A model generated the notes under the pieces. It was not told the DNA's origin. It made no database searches and worked only from the letters and a program-made list of their open reading frames with translations. A stretch of DNA of 64,000 nt from Brevibacterium renqingii (lineage in GTDB: Bacteria > Actinomycetota > Actinomycetes > Actinomycetales > Brevibacteriaceae), in NCBI RefSeq assembly GCF_017808105.1, contig NZ_JADBHF010000003.1, positions 1 through 64,000 on the forward strand. Reading direction: 5' to 3'. Shown here in pieces: positions 1 through 11,758 of this stretch. Position 1 is the first letter of the stretch. Each line of letters begins with the position of its first letter. Made by a program: the position numbers and the translations under genes.

Positions 1-168
1 CGAGACGTCGGGGAAGAAGAGATGCGGAAATACCAATGCCGCGGCGGTTCCGTAGAGAAAGTAGTCGTACCATTCGATCGTGGTGCCGATGGTACTTGCG
101 ATGGCTGCGCGTCTGACCTGGACATGGTGTTCGTGATCAGAAGGTGCAGGATTCTTGAGTTGGGACAT
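1..168 (-). CDS. MFS transporter of the metabolite:H+ symporter (MHS) type, N-terminal part only
   Basis: The minus strand opens at ATG 166-168 and stays open to the window edge, giving the first 56 residues of a transporter whose rest lies to the left. The peptide has a hydrophilic start followed by IASTIGTTIEWYDYFLYGTA, the first-helix signature of MHS-family symporters. It closely resembles the same region of the complete transporter at 8527-9885, so the two are paralogues. MHS proteins import small organic acids or osmolytes with protons; the substrate here cannot be told. Confidence 0.85.
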   Translation of the reverse strand, partial: MSQLKNPAPSDHEHHVQVRRAAIASTIGTTIEWYDYFLYGTAAALVFPHLFFPDVS

Positions 169-278
169 GACAGCACACTTAGTCGCGAAATCTTCATTGA
201 CAATTCGACGTTACGACTCCCCGAAACTGTTTAACCCTTGGCTCAGAAAACTCCCAGTAATTGAAACCGAATCTCCAC

Positions 279-305
279 CTAGCCTGAAATCCACTTTCAG
301 GCTAG
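279..305. terminator. Perfect 11-bp-stem palindrome, probable terminator
   Basis: The arms CTAGCCTGAAA and TTTCAGGCTAG enclose a five-base loop TCCAC. It lies just past the end of the decayed dehydrogenase copy (minus strand) and upstream of the transporter at the left edge. There is no long T-run directly after it, so an operator role is possible but less likely. Confidence 0.5.
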
Positions 306-337
306 GTATCTACTAACGAACGGCAACTGTGCCCGCC

Positions 338-556
338 TCAGCCGAGCACGAGTCGATGGGCCTCACTGGACAGTCCATCTGCCGCCTCTCCAAACAACAG
401 CCCTTCCGGCTCCGCACCGGCACGAACGTGCCGCCCGGTACACGCGTCCAATACTCCTGACGCCCGCGGCTGCCCCAGGGCTCTGTCAGTCGCTGAGGTC
501 ATCCAGTCCCCCTCACCGCAGTGATCAAGGATTGTCATCGACTTCGACATGGCGGC
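338..556 (-). pseudogene. C-terminal remnant of a short-chain dehydrogenase
   Basis: An open stretch of about 72 codons ends at a TGA (338-340). It aligns along its length with the last 70 residues of the intact dehydrogenase at 1946-2824: SKSM matches TKSM, GVLDACTGRHVRAGAE matches GTLDAFTGRYVRAGAD, and both end in a RLVLG/RIVLG tail. Upstream of the matching AAM residues there is a stop codon (557-559) and the similarity ends. The Rossmann fold and catalytic YxxxK part are missing, so no enzyme can be made. The copies are clearly diverged, so this is an old duplicate that decayed rather than a recent one. Confidence 0.75.
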
Positions 557-585
557 CTAAGGCCTAGTGCGCCTTCAACCTCACA

Positions 586-1848
586 TCACCATTCTGTTCT
601 CTTGAAACCACGAAAGACTGCCCTGACGATGAACGCCAGTCCAAATCCACCAGCCAGACATAGAACTACTGGGATCATGTCGAATTGGAACAAAAAATTT
701 TGCTGATCAAGCTGAAACAGCATCTTGGCGAAATCCTCTGGCGGCATTGAAATGAGCAATTTGTCCAGCTGCTCGTCGTTCAATTTCTGAACTTCGCTGC
801 CTGCAAATTCAAAATTGGAACCATCGGAAATCAATTTCGCCAAAGATTCGGGCGAAGCAATCTTATAGTAATTGATTAAAGCAACAGAAACTCCAATTGA
901 CAAGAAAACAAACAATTCTTTATATATTTCATTCGAAAAATTCTCAGCGCCTTTGCGCAGCGAAGTGTACGTTCCAATCAGGGCTCCCAGTATCAGACCG
1001 ACGCTAGACATTTTAACTGCAAGGTTTCCGTCGATCGGGGCTTCAAACACTGAGGATTCGGTAACCATGCCCAAATCGCTCATTTGGACCCATATGCCGG
1101 GAGCGACAATTCCTAAGACAAGTCCCAACGCGGCACCAACACCTGTCGAGCCAGCAAACTGAACAAGTATTTCCTTTGCAGTGTTAAGTAAACTTCCTTT
1201 GAGAATAAGTATAGAGTTGACGATACATAACAGCGTTCCCGCACCTATCCAGAAAAGAAGGAACTGCGGGCCCTGAATCATTAACTGCAAAACAGCGAAT
1301 TTTCGAATCGAAGCTGTCTGGACACTCTCGCTAGAAATCACCGACGCCAATTGCACGGATCCAAATAATAGTACAATGACCGCAGCAACGCCGATGGAGG
1401 CAGCATAAATAATAAGAGAAAATGACAGAAGGTTTTGATTTTCGAGATTGAAAAGCCGATTCAGGAAGCGGACTATTCTAGATTCCGACCGAATCTGAAG
1501 TGTCCAATTCATTCGAGACAAATTGCGTGAAAAACTGTCCCAGAACCTGCTGAATAGTAACTTTGGGGCGCTACACGCCAGTTTAACAATTGCTGCTGGT
1601 GCACCCTCATCCCCTGCACCAGCAACCTTTGCTAAATACCCGAGAGAGCTGTCGACAGCTGCCCAACCTAAATATGCCGTGAATGAAATCAGAGAGGCTG
1701 GCTCAGGATTGGTTGTCAAGATGAAAAACCCTGAACATATATAAAGCATTGAGCGCCAGAACTGCCATTTTCTCGGGTGCTCAAAATTCTTGAAGTTAAG
1801 AGCAAATATCAGAGCTGCACACACCAAGAAAAATAATGGAATTACCAC
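586..1848 (-). CDS. Hypothetical multi-pass membrane protein, AT-rich gene
   Basis: The product is 420 residues with no family I recognise. Hydrophobic segments suggest about eight membrane spans: near residues 1-20 and 33-60, a cluster at about 140-215, then near 235-255, 280-300, 315-335 and 390-412. A polar loop with the repeated flavour LAKLISD...LDKLLISMPPEDFAKMLFQLDQ precedes the last span. The start is a GTG six bases after the Shine-Dalgarno-like GAGGTG. The DNA is visibly richer in A/T and in codons such as AAA, AAT and ATA than its neighbours, a sign of transfer. It sits between a decayed and an intact dehydrogenase copy on the same strand. Confidence 0.75.
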   Translation of the reverse strand: MVIPLFFLVCAALIFALNFKNFEHPRKWQFWRSMLYICSGFFILTTNPEPASLISFTAYLGWAAVDSSLGYLAKVAGAGDEGAPAAIVKLACSAPKLLFSRFWDSFSRNLSRMNWTLQIRSESRIVRFLNRLFNLENQNLLSFSLIIYAASIGVAAVIVLLFGSVQLASVISSESVQTASIRKFAVLQLMIQGPQFLLFWIGAGTLLCIVNSILILKGSLLNTAKEILVQFAGSTGVGAALGLVLGIVAPGIWVQMSDLGMVTESSVFEAPIDGNLAVKMSSVGLILGALIGTYTSLRKGAENFSNEIYKELFVFLSIGVSVALINYYKIASPESLAKLISDGSNFEFAGSEVQKLNDEQLDKLLISMPPEDFAKMLFQLDQQNFLFQFDMIPVVLCLAGGFGLAFIVRAVFRGFKRTEW

Positions 1849-1945
1849 TCACCCACCTCTCGTCACTCCTTCTGGATGTAAGCGGAAAGAGTTCGCACTA
1901 CTTTCAGCGAGCGCTGGCTATTATGAATAGCGTCAGGTCGGCTCC

Positions 1946-2824
1946 TCACCCAAGCACAATTCGGCGGGTCGAATCCTCTAGGCCGGCCGCCTCGGCGAGC
2001 AGGGTCTCTTCCGAATCCGCGCCAGCACGAACATACCGGCCGGTGAACGCATCCAGCGTTCCCGATGCGAGAGCCAGCGCGAGGTCAGTGACCTGCTCGG
2101 GTGAGGTCCAGTCATCTCCGGTGCGGAAATCATGGACGGGCATCGACTTCGTCATAGCGGTCTCGACGACGCCGGGTGCCATCTCGAAGATGCGCAGTCC
2201 TTTGTCGTGACCGAAGTGAACGACCGAATCAGCGATGCGGAACAGTGCTGCCTTCGACGCCGAGTACACGGCATACGCCGGCGTTCCCTTCGCTCCTGAT
2301 CCGGAGTTGAGGTCGATGATGCGGCTCGGTCGACCGGTCACCTCGGCTCCCGCCATCAGCACTGGCGCGAAGACATTGATCATGAGCGCGACGCCGAGCA
2401 CGTTCGCGTTGACGACGCCCTTGAGGCTCTCCGGATCCGCGTCCCACAGAGGACCCTCGGTCGACTCGATTCGACCGGCATTATTGATGAGCACCTGCAG
2501 ACGCTTCCCCGTCGATTTCTCGAGCTCAGCGACAGAGTCACGCAACTGATTCACCGCAGTGATGTCATCCGTGCGCAGACCGACACCGGTCACCACTCCC
2601 CCGGTCGCCTCAGCGATCTCATCTGCCGCAGCCTCCGCCTTTTCCGCCGAGGTGGCCGTCACGATCACGTCGTAGCCGGCCTTTGCGATCGCCTCTGAGA
2701 GGTGGCGTCCAATTCCGCGGGCACCGCCGGTGATGAGGGCGATCGTCTCTGATGGGACCGCAGTCGCTTCTGTTGCAGAATCGCCGACAGGCAGGTTCGT
2801 TCCGTAAGGCAGCTTCTCGGTCAT
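1946..2824 (-). CDS. SDR-family NAD(P)-dependent oxidoreductase
   Basis: This 292-residue protein is a classical short-chain dehydrogenase/reductase. A TGGARGIG nucleotide-binding motif lies near residue 33, followed by INNAG in the middle and a YSASK (YxxxK) catalytic pair preceded by an active-site serine in LNSGSG. An N-terminal extension of about 25 residues precedes the Rossmann fold. The frame stays open further upstream, but ATG 2822-2824 is preceded by GAGGAG at good spacing and gives the normal family length. The substrate is unknown. The remnant at 338-556 is a paralogue of its C-terminal end. Confidence 0.9.
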   Translation of the reverse strand: MTEKLPYGTNLPVGDSATEATAVPSETIALITGGARGIGRHLSEAIAKAGYDVIVTATSAEKAEAAADEIAEATGGVVTGVGLRTDDITAVNQLRDSVAELEKSTGKRLQVLINNAGRIESTEGPLWDADPESLKGVVNANVLGVALMINVFAPVLMAGAEVTGRPSRIIDLNSGSGAKGTPAYAVYSASKAALFRIADSVVHFGHDKGLRIFEMAPGVVETAMTKSMPVHDFRTGDDWTSPEQVTDLALALASGTLDAFTGRYVRAGADSEETLLAEAAGLEDSTRRIVLG

Positions 2825-2917
2825 GTCAGATCTCCTCGTGAGCGATGGGGGTGCAGGTGGTCGGTGGTGGTGCTTACTGTCTGGGTGCGCTCTGCCGCGA
2901 TGCTCGGCACGGATACG

Positions 2918-2960
2918 ACAGAGCCCGGTCGAACCACTGTAGCGGTCGACCGGGCTCTGT
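2918..2960 (-). terminator. Terminator after pheT
   Basis: A perfect 15-bp inverted repeat with arms ACAGAGCCCGGTCGA and TCGACCGGGCTCTGT surrounds a 13-base loop, just beyond the pheT stop codon. Stem length and position fit a factor-independent terminator of the pheST operon, although the T-run is poor, as is usual in high-GC actinobacteria. Confidence 0.75.
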
Positions 2961-2972
2961 GACGCACTGTTC

Positions 2973-5546
2973 TCAGCTGCGGACTTCAGCGCCGTGACGC
3001 TCAGCGGCCAACGCGGTCGCCGCCTCACGCATCGCCGAGGCCTCATCGGCCTTGAGCGTACGATCGGGAGCGCGGAAGGTCAGGCGGAACGCCAGCGACT
3101 TCTTGCCCTCGGGCAGCTGGTCGCCGGTGTAGAGGTCGAAGGTCTCGAGCAGTTCGAGTTCCTCCCCCGCACCCTCGCGCAGGGTCGCGGCCAGAGTCTG
3201 CGTGGGCAGTTCGGCGTCGACGACCAGCGCAACATCCTGACGCGACACCGGGAACGTCGACAGGGCACCGCCCCAGGAACGCAGGTCCTGCTGGGCCAGC
3301 AGCGCGTCGAGGTCGATCTCGAAGGCGACCGTCCGGGATGGCAGGGCGAGGTTCTCGCACACCTTCGGGTGCAACTCACCGGCGTGACCGAGATTCTGCC
3401 CATCGGCGAGGACGAACTTCGCGGCACGGCCCGGATGCCAGGGGGAGATCTGGTCGGCCTCGACCGTGACGTCGAGTCCGTTCGTCTTCGCGATCCGGCG
3501 GACCGTGTCGATGACATCGGCGGCCTCGGCCCTGCGGCCCTTGCCCCAGACGCCGGGCAGCTCCACATTGCCGGCGATGATGCCCGCGTAGTGGTACGGC
3601 TGATGCGGCACCGAGGCGTAGATGGCCTCGAGCTCCTCATCGCTCGGATGGTATCCGGGCAGGTGACGCGGTCCGGGCCCGTCAGGCAGGCCCGCCGAGG
3701 TGGACACGAGTCCGGCCTCGAACAGCGCGACATCCTTCGCCCCGCGACCGAGGTTGCGCACCACGAGGTCGACGAGCGTCGACAGCAGGTTGGTGCGCAT
3801 GAGCGGCAGGTCTTCGGACATCGGATTGGCCAGACGCACGTGCTTGCGGCGCACATCGTCGGTTTCGAGCCGCAGCTGGTCATCCCGTTTGTCGTTCGTG
3901 AACGGGTACGACAGCACCTCGGTGAACCCGTCGGCGGCCAACAGGTTCGACACCCGGCGGCGCGTCCTCTGCGCGAGTGTCAGACCGCTGCCGGCCCGAG
4001 CTGCGGGCTGGACGGAGGGAATCCGGTCGTACCCGCCGGTGCGGGCGACTTCCTCGATGAGGTCGACGTTGTCGGTGATATCCGTGCGCCAGCTCGGCAC
4101 GGTCACGGCCAGCCGGCCCTGGGCGACGATCTCGACTGTGGCGCCGATGCTCTCGAGCAGTCCGGTCACCTCGGCGGTGGAGTAGTCGACGCCGACGAGC
4201 GAGGACACGCGCTCGACCGGAAGTTCGATGACGGTCGGCTCGGGAGCCTGCCCGATCTGCGTGGTCGCCGGGCTGAGCGTTCCGCCGCCGAGCTCGACGA
4301 GCAGATCAGCACACCGACGCGCCGCCACGGGGCCGAGCTTCGGGTCCACACCGCGCTCGAAGCGACGCGATGCCTCCGAGGACAGCCTGTGCCGACGGGA
4401 GGTCCGAGCGATCGAGATCGGGTCGAAGTGGGCGGCCTCGATGACGACGTCGGTGGTCTCGTCGCCCACTTCGACGGCGGCGCCTCCCATGACTCCTGCC
4501 AAGCCGATGATCTGTCCGCCCTTGCCGCCGCGGTCGGTGATGAGGAGGTCCTCGGCATCGAGTGTGCGTTCGATGTCGTCGAGGGTCGTGAACTTCTCCC
4601 CGGCTTGAGCACGGCGGACGACGATCTCGTCGCCGAGCAGTGCGGTGTCATAGGCGTGCAGGGGCTGGCCGAGTTCGAGCATGACGTAGTTCGTCACGTC
4701 GACGGTCAGGCTGATCGGGCGCATGCCCGCCTGCTGCAGGCGACGCTGCATCCAGAACGGGGTCTTCGCTGTCGGGTCCAGCCCGGTGACCTGCAGGGCG
4801 GTGAATTGGTCGCAGCCGGGAACCTCGTGGATGGGGTTGGCGTCGTCGATGACGACGGGGAAGCCGTCATCGGTGGGGGCGTTGACCTCGGCGGTGGTGG
4901 GGCTGCCGATGTCGGTGAAGGTCTGGCCCTTCATCTGTGCGTATTCGCGGGCGATGCCGCGCATGGACAGCTGGTAGCCGCGGTCGGGGGTGACGTTGAC
5001 GTCGAGGGTGACCTGGTCGAGGCCGAGCAGGGCGATCGCATCGTCACCGGGCTCACCGGTCAGATCCAGATCACTGAGCACGATGATGCCGTCGTGATCT
5101 TCGCCGAGGCCGAGCTCCTTGGCCGAGCAGATCATGCCGTCGGAGGTGTGCCCGTAGGTCTTGCGCGCGGCGATGGCGAAGTCGCCGGGCAGGACGGCTC
5201 CGGGCAGGCAGGCGACGATGAGGTCACCGGGCACGAAGTTGTGGGCTCCGCAGATGATGCCGCGGCTGGGCACCTCGGGGCCGGGCTGCGGGTCCTTCGG
5301 GTCGTCGAGAGCTTCGTTGTGCTCCGGCCCGACGTCGACGCGGCACCAGTTGATGGTCTTGCCGTTCGAGTGCTCTTCCTTGACGAGGTCGAGCACGCGG
5401 CCGACGACGAGGGGTCCGGTGGTCTCGGGGCCGAAGAAGTCCTCTTCCTCGAGTCCGATGCCGGCGAATTCGGCGGCCAGGGCATGGGGATCCGTATTAG
5501 CCGGGAGATCGACGTAGTCGGCCAGCCAGTTCAGTGGGACGCGCAT
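2973..5546 (-). CDS. pheT: Phenylalanine-tRNA ligase beta subunit
   Basis: This 857-residue protein pairs with PheS to form the (alpha-beta)2 phenylalanyl-tRNA synthetase in the cytoplasm. The N-terminus MRVPLNWLADYVDLP, the OB-fold tRNA-binding domain at about residues 40-170 (ICGAHNFVPGD), the B3/B4 and B5 domains, and the C-terminal ferredoxin-fold anticodon-binding domain (FPVSRQDVALVVD to the end) are all in order, and the length is normal for the bacterial enzyme. It follows pheS with a one-base gap, so the two are co-transcribed and probably translationally coupled. Confidence 0.97.
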   Translation of the reverse strand: MRVPLNWLADYVDLPANTDPHALAAEFAGIGLEEEDFFGPETTGPLVVGRVLDLVKEEHSNGKTINWCRVDVGPEHNEALDDPKDPQPGPEVPSRGIICGAHNFVPGDLIVACLPGAVLPGDFAIAARKTYGHTSDGMICSAKELGLGEDHDGIIVLSDLDLTGEPGDDAIALLGLDQVTLDVNVTPDRGYQLSMRGIAREYAQMKGQTFTDIGSPTTAEVNAPTDDGFPVVIDDANPIHEVPGCDQFTALQVTGLDPTAKTPFWMQRRLQQAGMRPISLTVDVTNYVMLELGQPLHAYDTALLGDEIVVRRAQAGEKFTTLDDIERTLDAEDLLITDRGGKGGQIIGLAGVMGGAAVEVGDETTDVVIEAAHFDPISIARTSRRHRLSSEASRRFERGVDPKLGPVAARRCADLLVELGGGTLSPATTQIGQAPEPTVIELPVERVSSLVGVDYSTAEVTGLLESIGATVEIVAQGRLAVTVPSWRTDITDNVDLIEEVARTGGYDRIPSVQPAARAGSGLTLAQRTRRRVSNLLAADGFTEVLSYPFTNDKRDDQLRLETDDVRRKHVRLANPMSEDLPLMRTNLLSTLVDLVVRNLGRGAKDVALFEAGLVSTSAGLPDGPGPRHLPGYHPSDEELEAIYASVPHQPYHYAGIIAGNVELPGVWGKGRRAEAADVIDTVRRIAKTNGLDVTVEADQISPWHPGRAAKFVLADGQNLGHAGELHPKVCENLALPSRTVAFEIDLDALLAQQDLRSWGGALSTFPVSRQDVALVVDAELPTQTLAATLREGAGEELELLETFDLYTGDQLPEGKKSLAFRLTFRAPDRTLKADEASAMREAATALAAERHGAEVRS

Positions 5547-5547
5547 A

Positions 5548-8446
<2,899 letters not shown>

Positions 8447-8480
8447 CGGCCGGGGCCGACAACGTGGTGCGTGCCGTCGC

Positions 8481-8522
8481 CCGGCGGTGACGCGTTCGCT
8501 CCGCAGTGCCGTCACCGTCCGG
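8481..8522. terminator. Bidirectional terminator between convergent genes
   Basis: The arms CCGGCGGTGACG and CGTCACCGTCCGG (one bulged T) can form a 12-bp stem in the short gap where the ThDP-enzyme gene (+) and the MHS transporter gene (-) converge, so it can end transcription from both sides. Confidence 0.5.
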
Positions 8523-8526
8523 CGGA

Positions 8527-9885
8527 CTATTTGGTCAGTCGCCACACCCCGGCCTTCTGCTCATCCTCGTTGCCCACGGACAGATCGATTCCCTTCCTGT
8601 CCTTGACCAGCGACACTGCTGTCAGCGAGATCGCCGCCATGATCACCAGGTACAGCGAAACGGAAGCGGTCGTGCCCGTCGCCTGCAACAACGCCTGGGC
8701 GATCGTGGGAGCGAAGGCACCGCCGATGACTGCCCCCAGGGCATACGAGATCGCGACTCCGCTGAACCGGATCGAGGCCGGGAAGAGTTCGACGTAGAGT
8801 GCAGCCTGCGGCCCGTAAGACAGGCCCAAGCCGATGGAGAATACACCCAGCGACAGGTAGAGCAGTCCCAATGATCCGGTGTCGATGAGCCAGAACAGCG
8901 GGAAGGCGGTGACGATGAGAATCACGAAGCCGATGACATAGGTGCGGACACGTCCGATCATGTCTGCCAGATACCCCGACAGCGCGGTCGAGATCAGCCA
9001 CACGAACGAACCGAACGTGATCGCCAGCAGCACATCGGTCTGGGAGAAGCCCACCGTATCGGTCGTCGCATATTTTGTGACGAACCCGCCGGTCGTCATG
9101 TACCCGCTTGCGTTGTTGCCCGCGAAAATGAGTGCGGCAACGACGACCAACGGCAAGTGCTTCTTCAGCAGCACCAGGATCGGGGCCTTGCGTTTGGCCG
9201 ACTCGTCCTGCATCTCCTTGAACACCGGGGTGTCCTCGACGGTCCGTCGCACCCAGTAGCCGACGCCGATGAGCACGACCGAAAGCAGGAACGGCACCCT
9301 CCAGCCCCACTCCATGAACGCCTCACCCGGAGAGATCAGGCCGGTCATCAGCGCGATGACGCCCGAGGACAGCAGCATGCCCAAGGGCACACCCAACTGC
9401 GGATAGGACCCGGCCAGTCCACGCCTGTCGACATCGGCGTGTTCGACGGCCAGCAGTGCTGCCCCGCCCCATTCGCCTCCGGCCGACAGCCCTTGGACGA
9501 TGCGCAGGAGGATGAGCAGGATCGGGGCGGTCACGCCGATCGTCTCGTAGGTGGGAATGAGTCCGATGAGTGCCGTGGCCACGCCCATCGTGACCAGCGT
9601 GACGACGAGGATGAATCGTCGCCCCAGCTTGTCGCCGAAGTGGCCGGATAGGAAGGCTCCGAGCGGACGGAAGAGGAATGAGATGCCGATCGTCGCGAAC
9701 GACAGCAGCTGCCCGACTCCTTCCCCTGCGGGAGCGAAATACAGGTGGGCGAAGACGAGAGCAGCCGCGGTCGAATACGTGAAGTAGTCGTACCATTCGA
9801 TCGTGGTTCCGATGATGGAAGCGAACGCGACCCTGCGCTGGTTCTTCTTCTGCCGAGGCGGCGTCAGTTCATGTGTGGCGGTCAT
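8527..9885 (-). CDS. MHS-family MFS transporter
   Basis: This 452-residue, 12-span major-facilitator protein belongs to the metabolite:H+ symporter group. Diagnostic parts are the first-helix signature IIGTTIEWYDYFTYSTAAA, the loop 2-3 motif GHFGDKLGRRFIL, and RIVQGLSAGGEWGGAALLAVEH in helix 4-5. The length is normal. Relatives carry alpha-ketoglutarate, shikimate, proline/betaine or aromatic acids. Its convergence with the ThDP carboligase gene suggests, but does not show, uptake of a 2-oxo acid. It is a paralogue of the truncated gene at 1-168. Confidence 0.9.
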   Translation of the reverse strand: MTATHELTPPRQKKNQRRVAFASIIGTTIEWYDYFTYSTAAALVFAHLYFAPAGEGVGQLLSFATIGISFLFRPLGAFLSGHFGDKLGRRFILVVTLVTMGVATALIGLIPTYETIGVTAPILLILLRIVQGLSAGGEWGGAALLAVEHADVDRRGLAGSYPQLGVPLGMLLSSGVIALMTGLISPGEAFMEWGWRVPFLLSVVLIGVGYWVRRTVEDTPVFKEMQDESAKRKAPILVLLKKHLPLVVVAALIFAGNNASGYMTTGGFVTKYATTDTVGFSQTDVLLAITFGSFVWLISTALSGYLADMIGRVRTYVIGFVILIVTAFPLFWLIDTGSLGLLYLSLGVFSIGLGLSYGPQAALYVELFPASIRFSGVAISYALGAVIGGAFAPTIAQALLQATGTTASVSLYLVIMAAISLTAVSLVKDRKGIDLSVGNEDEQKAGVWRLTK

Positions 9886-9964
9886 GAGAACGTCCTTGTT
9901 CTAGTGTGTTTTCTGTCGTAAACGATGGGAATCAACGGATTGTGCCTCTCGGACACTTGCGGTC

Positions 9965-11758
9965 TCACACCGGTGAGAATGCCTCGGACAAGCTCCGCAG
10001 AACGCCTTCGGCCCATTCGCTCGCCGCTTCGGTGGCAGGCACCGGCCCCCCGGCGTCGTGGCGACCGTATTCGCCCACTCTGGTCGCACCTTGGACCTCG
10101 AGGGCTTCGGTGATCAGTTCGCTGCCCCGCGAATAGGTCTTCGTGTAGCTGGCGTCGCCCATTCCGAATACGGCGAACCGAACTCCGCTGAGGTCGACGG
10201 GCTGGTCGCGCAGATCGTTATAGAACCGCGTGGCTGAGCTTGGGACGTCGCCGTCGCCGTACGTCGAACACACGAGCAGGTAGAACCTCTCCGGGCGCAG
10301 GTCCGACGGTGACACCGAGGACAGATCCGAGACCTCCACGTCCGGAAGCTGTCCCAGGACCGTGCCGAGTTCCTCGGCGACGAGTTCGGCATTGCCCGAT
10401 TCCGTGCCGAAGAGGATGGTCACCGGCATCCCTGGGACCAGGTCCTCGACCTCTCCCGCCGCAGTCACCGCCAGTTGCTCGTCCAGGTCGGTGTCCCCGG
10501 CGGTGGCCAACAGGTCCTCACGCGATGTGATCTTCGTCCGGCAGCGACCTGCACCGGCGCCGAGGCGCTCCTTGTGATCGATCCGTCGCCAGCCGTCGAA
10601 ATCGGTGGCGGTAGCCCCCGGGGCGAGCCCCGGTGCACCGGTGGCGATCGTTCCGGCATTCACCTCGGCGGCGATGGTCGCGGCCAGGGTCCTGGCGTCG
10701 GTACGCTGATCGGGAATGGTTCCGCGGCCGGCGCCCTTGAGCCAGCCGATGGCGAAGAGTCCCTTGTCGATCTTGCCGTCTGCGGGGATCGGCGTAACAG
10801 GGCAGATGCCCTGCTTCGCAATCGACATCGGATCCCTGACAAAACCGATGGCGGTGATGACCGAGTCCACGTCGAGGTGGACGGACGCACCGTCATGAGT
10901 GATGTCGAGCCCATCGACCCGGCCTGCCGAGTCCGAACCAGTGACCTCATCCGGAGTGGTCGAGAACCACCAGTGCACCTCGATCGCGTCTGCCTCCCCG
11001 GCCAAGTGCTGAGCCACAGCTGTGCTTTCGGCAGGTTCGACGAGGTCGCAGAGGGCGTCGAGCTTCGCGTCCTTGCCGGCTGTGACCGTCGACAGGTCAA
11101 CGCCATGGAGTGTGTGCGTCAGTCCCGGAACCCGAGCCATTTCGCGGATCATGACAGGATCGAATTTCGCTTCCCGGCCGGCCGAGCGGCCGATGATGTC
11201 AATGCGAGCGAGCGATTCGCGCATCGGCCCGTGGATGCCATCGTCGATGTCGCTGCCGGTCAAGGAGTCGGGTGCACAGGTGAGCAGCCGAACGATGTCG
11301 ATGGCGACATTGCCCTGTCCGACTACTGCGACATTCCGGCCCAGATCGATCATGGTCTGTTCCTCATCGGGATGCCCGTTGAGCAGACGCGTGACTCTGC
11401 CTGCCCGGTGCACCTGGGGCAGTTCGCTTCCGGGGATATCGAGGGTGCGGTCGTGGGAGAGGCCGCTGGCGAGGACCACGCTGTCGTAATGGGCTTTGAG
11501 CTCATCCATCGACACGTCTGTGCCCAGTTCGGTGTTGCCGATGAACCGCGCTCGGGGATCGGCGAAGAGTCGGTCGAACTGGCCCGTCACGGATTTGGTT
11601 CCCTGGTGATCGGCCGCGACTCCGTAGCGCAGCAGCCCGAAGGGCACGGGCAGCCTATCAAAGACATCGACATGGGATCCGGGGACCTGCCGCAGGATCT
11701 CCTTCGCGCTGAAGCACCCGGCGGGTCCGGCACCGATGATCGCGACCCTGGGGCCCAA
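9965..11758 (-). CDS. FprA-like ferredoxin/flavodoxin-NADP reductase fused to a C-terminal flavodoxin domain
   Basis: Residues 1-430 resemble adrenodoxin reductase/FprA: an FAD-binding GAGPAGCFSAKEIL near the start, PFGLLRYGVAADHQGTK, and an NADP-binding VVGQGNVAIDIVRLL. Residues from about 444 to 597 are a flavodoxin (FMN) domain starting TILFGTESGNAELVAEELG, with STYGDGD and FGMGDASY loops. The fusion would move electrons from NADPH through FAD to FMN, replacing a separate ferredoxin as P450 redox partner. The frame is open to 12082, but that part is a shadow of the P450 gene. TTG 11756-11758, five bases after GGAG, begins right at the Rossmann strand; GTG 11779 is the alternative. It overlaps the P450 frame by about 100 bases in a different phase. 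Confidence 0.85.
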   Translation of the reverse strand: MGPRVAIIGAGPAGCFSAKEILRQVPGSHVDVFDRLPVPFGLLRYGVAADHQGTKSVTGQFDRLFADPRARFIGNTELGTDVSMDELKAHYDSVVLASGLSHDRTLDIPGSELPQVHRAGRVTRLLNGHPDEEQTMIDLGRNVAVVGQGNVAIDIVRLLTCAPDSLTGSDIDDGIHGPMRESLARIDIIGRSAGREAKFDPVMIREMARVPGLTHTLHGVDLSTVTAGKDAKLDALCDLVEPAESTAVAQHLAGEADAIEVHWWFSTTPDEVTGSDSAGRVDGLDITHDGASVHLDVDSVITAIGFVRDPMSIAKQGICPVTPIPADGKIDKGLFAIGWLKGAGRGTIPDQRTDARTLAATIAAEVNAGTIATGAPGLAPGATATDFDGWRRIDHKERLGAGAGRCRTKITSREDLLATAGDTDLDEQLAVTAAGEVEDLVPGMPVTILFGTESGNAELVAEELGTVLGQLPDVEVSDLSSVSPSDLRPERFYLLVCSTYGDGDVPSSATRFYNDLRDQPVDLSGVRFAVFGMGDASYTKTYSRGSELITEALEVQGATRVGEYGRHDAGGPVPATEAASEWAEGVLRSLSEAFSPV

